From: a virus | IMG/VR virus record: IMGVR_UViG_3300035662_000046 | Coordinates: 1-46,966 of that record | Direction: 5' to 3' (one strand) | Length of the DNA: 46,966 nucleotides | In this document: positions 16,186 through 22,284 of the stretch, piece after piece | Numbering within the stretch: the stretch's first letter is position 1 | Layout: each line of letters starts with the position of its first letter | Program-made: the position numbers and the translations under genes | The notes under the pieces: model-generated | Told to the model about the DNA's origin: nothing | Seen by the model: only the letters and a program-made list of their open reading frames with translations | Databases searched by the model: none

Positions 16186-16400
16186 GTGTTGTTCTCCCTG
16201 AGCATCTTCTCGGCGTCATAGAGCAGATCGCGGTACTCGTAGTCGTACTGATTGATCTGCTCATCGGTGAGCCCGACCCACGGGCGCGGGGCGGCGTAGA
16301 GTTTTGCGCCGACCTCGATGCCTGTCGCATCGTCCCATGCAATCACAGGCCGACCGTTTGCCTCCATCCGATAAACGTGCGCCACGGATTTACTGCTCAT
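16182..16400 (-). CDS. Small hypothetical protein (72 aa)
   Basis: Starts MSSKSVAHVYRMEANGRPVIAW, with a beta-like first half (GIEVGAKLYAAPRP) and an acidic helical end (DEQINQYDYEYRDLLYDAEKM). The GTKLYAAP-type stretch is common in small phage proteins. The start at 16400 is chosen for the ATGA overlap with the upstream gene. Function unknown. Confidence 0.65.
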   Translation of the reverse strand: MSSKSVAHVYRMEANGRPVIAWDDATGIEVGAKLYAAPRPWVGLTDEQINQYDYEYRDLLYDAEKMLRENNT

Positions 16401-16579
16401 TTGACCCTCCTCACAGCCACCCACTCGGGCTCCTTGGCTTCCACCACAACCGGCGGCCGTTGTTCGCTGGGCGGCACCCACCCATACCTGCGCCATGTTT
16501 TCTGTACATCAGCGCCCGATGTCCATACAAAATCAGGATGCCCAACGGGAATCCACGGATCAGTTCTCTTTGCAGTCAT
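16397..16579 (-). CDS. Small hypothetical protein (60 aa)
   Basis: Trp- and Pro-rich (RTDPWIPVGHPDFVW ... WRRYGWVPPSEQRPP). Not recognised. The ATG at 16579 has GGAGGGTGGA directly upstream and overlaps the previous stop (ATGA), which is better than the TTG-like longer frame. Confidence 0.6.
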   Translation of the reverse strand: MTAKRTDPWIPVGHPDFVWTSGADVQKTWRRYGWVPPSEQRPPVVVEAKEPEWVAVRRVK

Positions 16580-16773
16580 TCCACCCTCCAGCAGCAATAC
16601 CCATCTTCAGTCTTTCGAACCGAAAACTTCTTTTTGGTTTTATGCCAATACCGTACCGCAGCAATCTGAACCGTCTGCGGCCGGATGTGTTTAGGAATCA
16701 GGAAGCTGTCCCCGACCTCCATCTTTCCAAACGGATAGCTTCGCGGCAAAGGCCGCCCCTTTTCAATCTTCAC
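16576..16773 (-). CDS. Small YPF/GDSF protein, copy 1 (65 aa)
   Basis: Contains YPFGKMEVGDSFLIP and ends KKKFSVRKTEDGYCCWRVE. It is clearly related to the protein at 18791-19006: the shared pattern is IExG-LP...YPF-x2-M-x2-GDS...V...FxxRKxExGxxxWR. Small proteins with a YPFxxMxxGDSF core are widespread in phages; the role is unknown. The start is a GTG at 16773 behind GAGAAAGGAAAG, overlapping the upstream stop (GTGA). Confidence 0.7.
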   Translation of the reverse strand: MKIEKGRPLPRSYPFGKMEVGDSFLIPKHIRPQTVQIAAVRYWHKTKKKFSVRKTEDGYCCWRVE

Positions 16774-16976
16774 GATACTTTCCTTTCTCCAGTCTCAAAT
16801 TTTTCCCGGCCATCTGCACTGTTGTGAACAGCAACCATGTTTTCGTAGTCAAGCTCCGGCTCGCACCAGCACTCGGCTGTCAGTTCATGCTGGCGCAGAT
16901 CATTTAAGGGGGTCACGTGAATCACGATGTTCCCCGCCTTCGACTCGCCCCTTGTGGTTCTCCACATGTTGTTCAT
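16770..16976 (-). CDS. Small conserved phage protein with PLNDLRxH...CWCxP (68 aa)
   Basis: The conserved part reads HVTPLNDLRQHELTAECWCEP, then VHNSADGRE. This PLND-x2-xH...CWCxP...HxxxDGRE pattern recurs in small phage proteins of unknown function; the Cys and His residues might bind a metal. The ATG at 16976 has GAGGGGAGA upstream. It overlaps the preceding coiled-coil frame by 77 bases, an unusually long overlap that leaves doubt about one of the two. Confidence 0.65.
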   Translation of the reverse strand: MNNMWRTTRGESKAGNIVIHVTPLNDLRQHELTAECWCEPELDYENMVAVHNSADGREKFETGERKVS

Positions 16977-17079
16977 GCCTGATCTCCCCTCGTAAAAAGG
17001 CCACCTGAAGACGCAGCCGGTAGTTCTCAACAACCAGCTTGCGCCACGCATCAAGGACCATCTTGGTGTCTGGCTCCAT
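16900..17079 (-). CDS. Possible small coiled-coil protein (59 aa)
   Basis: MEPDTKMVLDAWRKLVVEN, then a heptad-like basic helix (YRLRLQVAFLRGEI). Plausible as a short coiled-coil gene, but it overlaps the upstream gene by 29 bases and the downstream gene by 77, and the start at 17079 is not certain. Without it a 74-base gap would remain in an otherwise gap-free operon, which argues for it. Confidence 0.45.
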   Translation of the reverse strand: MEPDTKMVLDAWRKLVVENYRLRLQVAFLRGEIRHEQHVENHKGRVEGGEHRDSRDPLK

Positions 17080-17344
17080 CTTCCACCAATGCCTTTTCTG
17101 CAATCTTGATGATCTCCAGGCAATGGCCCTCAGCCCCTTCAGGGTTGGCGGCAGCCATCAATGCATGCGTCTGGATGCGATAGAGCGCCTCCCACAGGGC
17201 CTTGCGGTCCCGATCAAGGCACAAGGGGCTCGGCTCAGGGTCCACGGTCACAGCCGGGGGGTTGAACCGGAGATACCTGTGTCCCACAGCGTTGACCGCG
17301 AGCCACGCGACAGGGATTTTGCTAGGGGTCAGAACGCTGGTCAT
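17051..17344 (-). CDS. Hypothetical protein (97 aa)
   Basis: Not recognised. The N-terminal half is beta/Pro-rich (IPVAWLAVNAVGHRYLRFNPPAV); the C-terminal half is helical (DRKALWEALYRIQTHALMAA ... CLEIIKIAEKAL). The ATG overlaps the previous stop (ATGA). It belongs to the leftward early block. Confidence 0.65.
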   Translation of the reverse strand: MTSVLTPSKIPVAWLAVNAVGHRYLRFNPPAVTVDPEPSPLCLDRDRKALWEALYRIQTHALMAAANPEGAEGHCLEIIKIAEKALVEDGARHQDGP

Positions 17345-17565
17345 TTCTCGCCCCTCTCAAGCTGCTGCATCATGTGGTACAGGCGGGCGTACATGTCCGC
17401 GCCGGTATTGCGCATGTACTCCTTCATTTCCATCACCGGAGGCAGGGCCACCTCCGGAACACAGACCTCCACCAAACAGCCGCGCTGCTCCATGGTGATC
17501 CTCAGAACCGCCACATCCGAGTCGGAAGACTCAGGGGTGTACACAAAAGGCTTTGAATCAGTCAT
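17341..17565 (-). CDS. Hypothetical protein (74 aa)
   Basis: Starts MTDSKPFVYTPESSDSDVAV, an acidic leader, then a beta-like section and a helix (MEMKEYMRNTGADMYARLYHMMQQLE). Not recognised. The ATG at 17565 has AAGGAA upstream and an 8-base overlap with the previous gene; an upstream in-frame ATG is less well supported. Confidence 0.65.
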   Translation of the reverse strand: MTDSKPFVYTPESSDSDVAVLRITMEQRGCLVEVCVPEVALPPVMEMKEYMRNTGADMYARLYHMMQQLERGEK

Positions 17566-17791
17566 TGAATTTCCTTGTCCAGTACTCATCAGCATCTTTG
17601 TAGAAAGTTAAAAACATGTCCGTTGAAGTGTGGGCAGATATCTGCGCTGCACGGCAGCAACCGGCCGCAAGGCGCGTTGCAACCACCGCAGCAACCTTCT
17701 TGTCCACCCCCTCTCCAAAAAACAACTCCACGGCCTTCCTGCTCAACACAGCAGCTTGGTCACTTTTCTTTTTTGTCGGGTCTTCCATCAT
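17558..17791 (-). CDS. Hypothetical protein (77 aa)
   Basis: Starts MMEDPTKKKSDQ, then helical: AAVLSRKAVELFFGEGVDKKVAAVVATRLAAG with CC at its end. No family recognised. The ATG at 17791 sits behind GGTGGGAGGA and overlaps the preceding stop (ATGA), preferred over the GTG nine bases further upstream. Confidence 0.65.
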   Translation of the reverse strand: MMEDPTKKKSDQAAVLSRKAVELFFGEGVDKKVAAVVATRLAAGCCRAAQISAHTSTDMFLTFYKDADEYWTRKFND

Positions 17792-18063
17792 TCCTCCCAC
17801 CTCAGGTAAGCTTCCTCTTCCAAATCCTCAATCATGTCCATCTTCATCACCGGAGAGATATCGAGCCCCTCAGGCGTGTAGGCATGCATCAGGGTGTACG
17901 TAGCCGGGTAGTCCGGCTCCATCTGCAGCCCCTCGGACCGAAGACCACGGCTCGGGGCCTCGTAGAAGAAAAAGCAGGTTAGCGTCACCCCGAGCAGATC
18001 ACACTCGTACTCTATCGAAGGATGACCAGAATGGTACGGTACTTTACTTTTTGGCACAGTCAT
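17788..18063 (-). CDS. Hypothetical protein (91 aa)
   Basis: A mixed alpha/beta protein (YECDLLGVTLTCFFFYEAPSR ... DYPATYTLMHAYTPEG) with a strongly acidic C-terminus (MIEDLEEEAYLRWEE). Not recognised; the acidic tail is reminiscent of small phage proteins that bind host DNA-binding or enzyme partners, but that is speculation. GGGAG lies nine bases before the ATG. Confidence 0.65.
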   Translation of the reverse strand: MTVPKSKVPYHSGHPSIEYECDLLGVTLTCFFFYEAPSRGLRSEGLQMEPDYPATYTLMHAYTPEGLDISPVMKMDMIEDLEEEAYLRWEE

Positions 18064-18093
18064 AACATGCTCCCGAAAAATTGTTTGAGGGAC

Positions 18094-18339
18094 TTAGTGG
18101 GTTCCATGAGGCTTTGCTCCTACTTCCAAAGTCATGGGATCAAGGTCCGCGTACGCAGAAGCCACGCCATCGAGCAGGGTCTGCAAAGGCATGCCAGCAC
18201 CCTTGGCAATCACCGCCACGACCAAGATCGAAGCGAACAAGGCCTCAGTGGGCTGCTCGAATTCGGTAGAGCAGATGTTGATCAGACGCTTGGCATCATC
18301 AATGATATTGTCAGGAATCTGACAAGGTTTGTCGCTCAT
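18094..18339 (-). CDS. First gene of leftward operon, hypothetical (81 aa)
   Basis: Helical protein (IPDNIIDDAKRLINICSTEFEQ, then ALFASILVVAVIAKGAG). The second helix is hydrophobic but probably buried rather than membrane-spanning. Not recognised. The ATG is preceded by AGAAAGGATAG, the ribosome-site sequence shared with the accessory genes at 20-23.6 kb. It is the first product of the leftward block and is separated by 30 bases from the next gene. Confidence 0.7.
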   Translation of the reverse strand: MSDKPCQIPDNIIDDAKRLINICSTEFEQPTEALFASILVVAVIAKGAGMPLQTLLDGVASAYADLDPMTLEVGAKPHGTH

Positions 18340-18512
18340 GTGTAACTATCCTTTCTGGGTTGTGAATGAGATACGGAGATTAGTCTAGCTTACATGGGTG
18401 TAGGCGTGTTAGGGAAAGTTGAGAAAAACATAGGTGTTTTCCCTAGGTGGGAGGAGGCTATATAACGGATCATGGACCACGGACCGGGGTCTTATGCTTT
18501 TTTTGAAATGTA

Positions 18513-18721
18513 TATAGGACTTTTAGGGGTCGAGTGTGTTTTTATTTTTTTTTTTGTGGATTTAGACGTAATAGACGTAATGGCGTAAGAATGCAGTGTT
18601 TATGCGGGTTGTAGGACCTTTCGGAGCATTACGGGGGGAGATTCAGTGGAATATTTCTGGGGGGCTCCGCGCGACACTTTCAAAAAAAATAAAATCGTTG
18701 TTACCCCCTAAAAGTCCTATA
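18513..18721. repeat. 17-bp perfect inverted repeat pair
   Basis: TATAGGACTTTTAGGGG at 18513-18529 is repeated as its exact reverse complement at 18705-18721, 175 bases apart. The arms bracket the T-run and the 9-bp tandem repeats. It could be a paired protein-binding site, an origin boundary or the remnant ends of an inserted segment; no transposase lies between the arms. Confidence 0.8.
18563..18589. repeat. Three 9-bp tandem repeats (iteron-like)
   Basis: TAGACGTAA (18563-18571) is followed directly by TAGACGTAA (18572-18580) and a diverged TGGCGTAAG (18581-18589). Short adjacent repeats next to a T-rich run in a noncoding gap look like binding sites for a replication initiator or regulator. 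Confidence 0.6.
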
Positions 18722-18735
18722 GGAAACCTCTTGAA

Positions 18736-18764
18736 TTGACTTGGGCTTGGAACCTGTTTACACT
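18736..18764 (+). promoter_or_regulatory. Rightward promoter TTGACT-17-TACACT
   Basis: TTGACT (18736-18741), 17 bases and TACACT (18759-18764) point at the gene starting at 18791. The -10 is identical to those of the promoters at 6746-6773 and 14487-14460. Confidence 0.65.
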
Positions 18765-18790
18765 TGGCAGCAGTTTTTCGGAGGATAGCT

Positions 18791-19006
18791 GTGTTACGAA
18801 TTGAGCAGGGAATCGAGTTGCCCGTGGCCAGAACCAAGTATCCGTTCGCTGACATGCAGCCGGGGGACAGCATTCGATTCACATCCAAGGAGCAGGCCAA
18901 CTCTGCACGGGTGGCCTCGATCCGGTTTGTGAAGGTCCACCAGCCCGACTGGTCTTTTGTCCTGCGCAAGGTCGAAGGCGGGTGGCGGCTGTGGAGGAAG
19001 GCCTGA
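18791..19006 (+). CDS. Small YPF/GDS protein, copy 2 (71 aa)
   Basis: Contains ELPVARTKYPFADMQPGDSIRF and ends FVLRKVEGGWRLWRKA. It is a diverged paralogue of the protein at 16576-16773. It begins with a GTG at 18791 behind GGAGGATAG; no ATG is available nearby. It is the first gene of the rightward operon, placed directly before the small terminase, whose start overlaps its stop (TGATG). Unknown function; position at the head of its operon suggests an early regulatory or accessory role. Confidence 0.7.
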   Translation: MLRIEQGIELPVARTKYPFADMQPGDSIRFTSKEQANSARVASIRFVKVHQPDWSFVLRKVEGGWRLWRKA

Positions 19007-19683
19007 TGCCCAAGAAGGATGTCTGGAATGTTGCCCCGGTAACGCCGGACAAGGCCCGTACCCGGATGTCCCGGGAAGTGGCCCCGTTGCGCAAGCAGCG
19101 GCGGACCATGAACTCTAAGCAGTGGAAGTTTGTCACTGAGCTTGTGAGCGGGGACGGCCGGGTCACCATGAAGGAAGCTGCCATCCGGGCGGGGTACAAC
19201 GAAAAGTCGGCTTCTGTCATGGCCTGGAAGCTGACGAATCCGGAAGAGTACCCGCATGTGGTCGCTGCGATTCAAGAGTACCGGGCGCAGCTGAACTCAA
19301 AGTACAACACCTCGTACGAGCGGCACATGCGAGACTTGCAGTTGATTCGGGACAAGGCGCTCGAGGCCGGAGCTTATGCGGCGGCCGTTCAGGCAGAATA
19401 CCGCCGAGGGCAGGCCTTGGGCACAATCTACGTCGACCGCAAGGAAATCCGGCACGGTACTATTGACTCCATGTCGAAGGAAGAAGTGCAGCGCAAGCTG
19501 GACGAACTGCGCAAGCTGTACGGCGGGCCGCCCCCGTCCGCCCTGATCGACGCCAGCACGGGAGCAGTGATTGAAAGTGCAGAACGAGATAGGGACCCGG
19601 CTTTTGTCGCTCCGGTGGCAGAACCTCCCCCCGACATTTTTGAGCGGGACAACTCGAAAGGCCCGGAAGATGACCGCCCCTGA
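19006..19683 (+). CDS. terS: Terminase small subunit (225 aa)
   Basis: The N-terminal part has a helix-turn-helix-like DNA-recognition region: NSKQWKFVTELVSGDGRVT, then MKEAAIRAGYNEKSASVMAWKL. This is the usual layout of phage small terminases, where the protein binds the packaging site. A helical region follows (oligomerisation), then a Pro- and Asp-rich tail expected to contact the large subunit. GGAGGAAG precedes the ATG. It is unusually far, about 4.5 kb, from the large subunit at 24183. Its end overlaps the next nuclease gene by 14 bases. Confidence 0.8.
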   Translation: MPKKDVWNVAPVTPDKARTRMSREVAPLRKQRRTMNSKQWKFVTELVSGDGRVTMKEAAIRAGYNEKSASVMAWKLTNPEEYPHVVAAIQEYRAQLNSKYNTSYERHMRDLQLIRDKALEAGAYAAAVQAEYRRGQALGTIYVDRKEIRHGTIDSMSKEEVQRKLDELRKLYGGPPPSALIDASTGAVIESAERDRDPAFVAPVAEPPPDIFERDNSKGPEDDRP

Positions 19684-20083
19684 AGCCGCCTTTGCAACTC
19701 GGGTCCGAGAGGGCTTGCTGCCCTTAGGTGTGGACATCGAGCGAATCGAAAACCGGGTAAACCTCGGGATATCCGATTGTCTTATGGGCATTGGTTCCGG
19801 CTTTGTCTCGGTCGAGCTCAAAGTGGTCGCCCGGGGCTTGAAGGTATCGCTACGGCCCCATCAAATTGCCTTTTTGACCCGGCATGCCTTAAAGGGCCGC
19901 CCTTGCTTTGTCCTGGTTTTTTACAAGGGCTCGCTGCTGCGGCCGCCCCGAATCTACCTCTACCATGGGCGCGATGCGGTCGCCCTTGCTGAGCACGGCC
20001 TGAAGCTTCCGCCCCTGTTTGACTGGCCAAGCCGGGGCATGCCATGGCCGGAACTGGTGCAGGCCCTGGGGGAAACCGGTTAG
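19670..20083 (+). CDS. Small PD-(D/E)XK (VRR-NUC-like) nuclease (137 aa)
   Basis: Core motif order: an early Glu (AAFATRVREGLLPLG), NLGISDCLMG (Asp), VSVELKVV (E-L-K), then SLRPHQIAFL (helix with Gln). This fits VRR-NUC or archaeal Holliday-junction-resolvase-like members of the PD-(D/E)XK superfamily, which cut branched DNA in phage replication or before packaging. Overlap with the small terminase gene by 14 bases suggests linked expression. The ATG at 19670 follows CCGGAAG; the much longer upstream frame overlaps terS and is rejected. Confidence 0.75.
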   Translation: MTAPEAAFATRVREGLLPLGVDIERIENRVNLGISDCLMGIGSGFVSVELKVVARGLKVSLRPHQIAFLTRHALKGRPCFVLVFYKGSLLRPPRIYLYHGRDAVALAEHGLKLPPLFDWPSRGMPWPELVQALGETG

Positions 20084-20095
20084 GGTTTTCACCTA

Positions 20096-20162
20096 TGCAC
20101 AAAACGCACGCCTAGTGTAAACTGGCGTCTGCCATATCGGCAAATCAAGAAAGGATAGAGTC
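20096..20162 (+). promoter_or_regulatory. Promoter with 5' hairpin, module A
   Basis: TGCACA (20096-20101), 16 bases and TAAACT (20118-20123). Starting 6-7 bases later, TGCC/GGCA (20130-20133/20139-20142) can form a short hairpin, followed by AGAAAGGATAGAG and the ATG at 20163. It is the weakest hairpin of the five related modules. Confidence 0.6.
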
Positions 20163-20858
20163 ATGCTGAAAACCGTTCCCGTGTCCGGTAACCGGAAAAC
20201 CGGCCCTATTGCTGTGACGTATCGCAGTGGCGAGCACGAAACCTATAAAACGTGCCCCAAAACGTGCAAGCTGCACCCCAAGAGTGAGCAGGGCGCGACC
20301 TTGGTCGACGAGGGCTATCTGCAGGCCTTGCTCGAGTCAGTCCCCCGGCAGGGGCTTGCCTGGACCTATTCGCATTTTCCGGCCGCTGCTATTCCGAAGG
20401 CCAAGAAGGGCCAAACCGTGATAAATGCGTCCTGCGATACCGTAGCCGATGCTGTGGCGGCGGTAAAAGCCGGCCGTCCCGCCGTGTATGCTGCCCCGAA
20501 GGATACCGCCGACAATTGGCCGGCCACTGTTGACGGGGTCCGGTTTTATCGCTGCCCTGCCGAATTGTCGGAAGCTTTTACATGTGCCCAGTGCGGGAAC
20601 GGCCGCCCACTGTGCGCAAGGCCCGAACGGTCCGATGTTGTTGTTTTTGTTGCTCACGGGACCGGGGCTAAAAAAGTCGGGTCCGATGCTGGCGGCGGAT
20701 GCTATGCCGCGAGCGGCCCTACAGCGATACAGTGGCACGGGGTCAAAAAACAGGCCCCGGCCGATGATGGGCAGTCGCTGCGGGCTTTTGCTCGGTCGCT
20801 GCCCCCGGGGTCTTTTTTGCGCCACCATGTGGCCGGAGATATCGGGAGGGCTCAGTAA
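20163..20858 (+). CDS. Cys-rich phage protein, DUF7227/Gp88-like pattern (231 aa)
   Basis: Begins MLKTVPVSGNRKTGPIAVTYR, then TCPKTCKLHP. Later it has FTCAQCGNGRPLCAR, VVVFVAHGTG and GGCYAASGP. The repeated TCPxxC, CxxCG and GGCYA patterns resemble a phage family annotated as DUF7227 and, more loosely, Gp88-like proteins; its function is unknown. The Cys positions suggest metal or Fe-S binding. It is the first unit of the accessory block, behind promoter module A, and its stop overlaps the small membrane protein start (TAATG). Confidence 0.6.
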   Translation: MLKTVPVSGNRKTGPIAVTYRSGEHETYKTCPKTCKLHPKSEQGATLVDEGYLQALLESVPRQGLAWTYSHFPAAAIPKAKKGQTVINASCDTVADAVAAVKAGRPAVYAAPKDTADNWPATVDGVRFYRCPAELSEAFTCAQCGNGRPLCARPERSDVVVFVAHGTGAKKVGSDAGGGCYAASGPTAIQWHGVKKQAPADDGQSLRAFARSLPPGSFLRHHVAGDIGRAQ

Positions 20859-20929
20859 TGTTTTTTGTGGTCTTGCTGCTGTTCCTCGTGGCGTGGTATT
20901 TGATAGATAAATTTGGCAATTGGGATTAG
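20858..20929 (+). CDS. Single-span membrane microprotein (23 aa)
   Basis: MFFVVLLLFLVAWYLIDKF followed by four residues: almost the whole product is one hydrophobic helix with a short charged end. The ATG overlaps the upstream stop (TAATG) and GGGAGGG lies nine bases before it, which supports translation. It could be a small toxin, a superinfection or membrane-modulating peptide, or part of lysis; nothing visible decides. The short size makes a chance frame possible, but start, coupling and composition argue for a gene. Confidence 0.55.
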   Translation: MFFVVLLLFLVAWYLIDKFGNWD

Positions 20930-20950
20930 ATTCGCGATTAAAAAAATCAA

Positions 20951-21033
20951 TTGGACCGGGCCCGATTTAGGCTTAGAATTCACTCAGCCCCGCAGCATGG
21001 TGCAGCGGGGCACCCTCAAGAAAGGATAGATAA
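20951..21033 (+). promoter_or_regulatory. Promoter with 5' hairpin, module B
   Basis: An A-tract (around 20940), a weak -35-like TTGGAC (20951-20956), 17 bases and TAGAAT (20974-20979). Exactly seven bases after the -10, GCCCCGC (20987-20993) pairs with GCGGGGC (21005-21011), with an inner GCA/TGC pair. AGAAAGGATAGA follows, then ATG 21034. Confidence 0.7.
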
Positions 21034-21993
21034 ATGGCTCACATGATCGACACCACTACCGGCCGCGCTGCTATGGCATACCTCGGCCAAACCCCATGGC
21101 ACGGCCTCGGCCACCAGCTGCAGCCCGGGGCCTCAATCGAGGAATGGACCCATCAGGCCGGACTAGCCTATACCGTGCTCGAGTCCCCGGTTTTGTATCG
21201 GACCGAGGCGGCCACTGAGCCCGAGGTTTTCAAGGGTCGCAAGGTCCTGCATCGCAGCGATACCGGGGCAGCCCTGTCCGTGGTTTCGGACGGTTATCGC
21301 ACGGTGCAGCCGGCCGAGGTTATGGGGTTTTTCGGCAAGCTTGCGGACATCGGCGGGTTTGAGCTCGAAACCGCCGGGGCCCTGAGCCACGGCCGCCGAG
21401 TGTGGGCCCTGGCAAGGGTCAACCCCGGCGCTGAGGTCCTGGGGGGCGATATCGTCCGGCCTTACCTTTTGCTCGGAACGTCCTATGATGGGACTATGGC
21501 CACGGTCGCAAAATTTACGGCCGTCCGCGTAGTGTGCAATAACACCATTGTCCGGGCCCTGGCAGGCGAAACTACCGGAGAGGTTCGGGTGCTGCACTCC
21601 GAGCGATTCGATGCGGACCGGGTCCGCCTTGAACTGGGCATTGTGGCGGACAACTGGGAGCGATTCCTGATTGAGTCCCGGGCCCTTGCCGGCCGCCCCA
21701 TGAGCGAGCCCGAGGCGGACGAATTTATCAAGGCGCTGCTCGAGCCCTACCATACTGGCCGGCTTGATATCCCGGAAACCAAGGGATACCGCCGCATCAT
21801 GGATTTGTTCAAGGGTTCGGCTATCGGGTCCGATATCCCCGGAGTCATGGGGACCCGCTGGGGAATGCTTAACGCAGTCACCGAGATGGTAGACCATGAG
21901 CGCGGCCGGCAGGGGTCAACCCGCCTTGAGTCGGCATGGTTCGGCACTGGTGCAGCCCTGAAAAATAAGGCCATGGAACTGCTCGCCGCTTAA
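21034..21993 (+). CDS. DUF932 / phage-plasmid-like protein (319 aa)
   Basis: Recognisable DUF932 pattern: TPWHGLGHQL near the start, VLHRSDTGAALSVVSDGYRTVQP, then FTAVRVVCNNTI in the middle. This family is found on phages and plasmids; its molecular role is not established to my knowledge. It is transcribed as a single-gene unit from promoter module B and followed by a hairpin-rich gap. Length is typical of the family. Confidence 0.85.
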   Translation: MAHMIDTTTGRAAMAYLGQTPWHGLGHQLQPGASIEEWTHQAGLAYTVLESPVLYRTEAATEPEVFKGRKVLHRSDTGAALSVVSDGYRTVQPAEVMGFFGKLADIGGFELETAGALSHGRRVWALARVNPGAEVLGGDIVRPYLLLGTSYDGTMATVAKFTAVRVVCNNTIVRALAGETTGEVRVLHSERFDADRVRLELGIVADNWERFLIESRALAGRPMSEPEADEFIKALLEPYHTGRLDIPETKGYRRIMDLFKGSAIGSDIPGVMGTRWGMLNAVTEMVDHERGRQGSTRLESAWFGTGAALKNKAMELLAA

Positions 21994-22233
21994 CCCGGCC
22001 TGATGCAATTGAGAATCAGTCCTATTTGCCAATGAAAACCATTCTCAATTGCCCGGTTTCCCCCGGTTAGTTTTGCAGGGGGAAACCTGCCCCCTGGTCC
22101 CTGCCGCTCGCCCCGTAAAACGTGGCGCATGGCGCGTGGTCCGGGGGCCATGGGCCCCGGGCCGTGGCCCGGGAAACCCGGTCCGGCGGCAGCCGGACCG
22201 GGTTTCCCCTAGGTTGACGCGTGAATTTTGGTA
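21994..22233 (+). other. Hairpin-dense noncoding region
   Basis: No gene is supported here. The gap contains perfect inverted repeats of 12 bp (22005-22016/22041-22052), 10 bp (22055-22064/22078-22087), 8 bp (22156-22163/22166-22173) and 17 bp (22171-22187/22192-22208). It could be the structured 3' end of the DUF932 transcript, a separate RNA or a protein-binding region. Confidence 0.6.
22171..22208 (+). repeat. 17-bp perfect hairpin with GGCA loop
   Basis: GGGAAACCCGGTCCGGC (22171-22187) pairs perfectly with 22192-22208 around a four-base GGCA loop. No T-tract follows, so it is not a standard terminator. It lies directly upstream of promoter module C. Confidence 0.85.
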
Positions 22234-22284
22234 TATAATTCCCGGACCGGGGCGCGGTGCCCCGGATCAAGAAAGGATAGAGTT
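22234..22284 (+). promoter_or_regulatory. Promoter with 5' hairpin, module C
   Basis: TATAAT (22234-22239); TTGACG lies upstream at 22214-22219, but only 14 bases away. Seven bases after the -10, CCGGGGC (22247-22253) pairs with GCCCCGG (22259-22265), followed by AGAAAGGATAGAG and ATG 22285. Confidence 0.7.

Larger units (their letters stand above)
18340..18735. other. Divergent noncoding region, candidate origin/control region
   Basis: About 400 bases with no supported gene between the leftward and rightward blocks. It holds a 17-bp perfect inverted repeat, three 9-bp tandem repeats, a T-rich run around 18538-18555, and a TATAAC box with a small hairpin and seven Ts (18461-18504). AT content is locally higher than in the flanking genes. 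These are typical ingredients of an origin or a regulatory hub, but no initiator protein is recognised. Confidence 0.5.

Noticed and set aside
18513-18721. Insertion sequence bounded by 17-bp inverted repeats
   Set aside because: No transposase or reading frame lies between the arms and no target duplication was noticed.
22005-22052. Fur-box-like GAGAAT/ATTCTC inverted repeat
   Set aside because: The half-sites are 24 bases apart, too far for a Fur operator; treated as part of the hairpin-rich gap.
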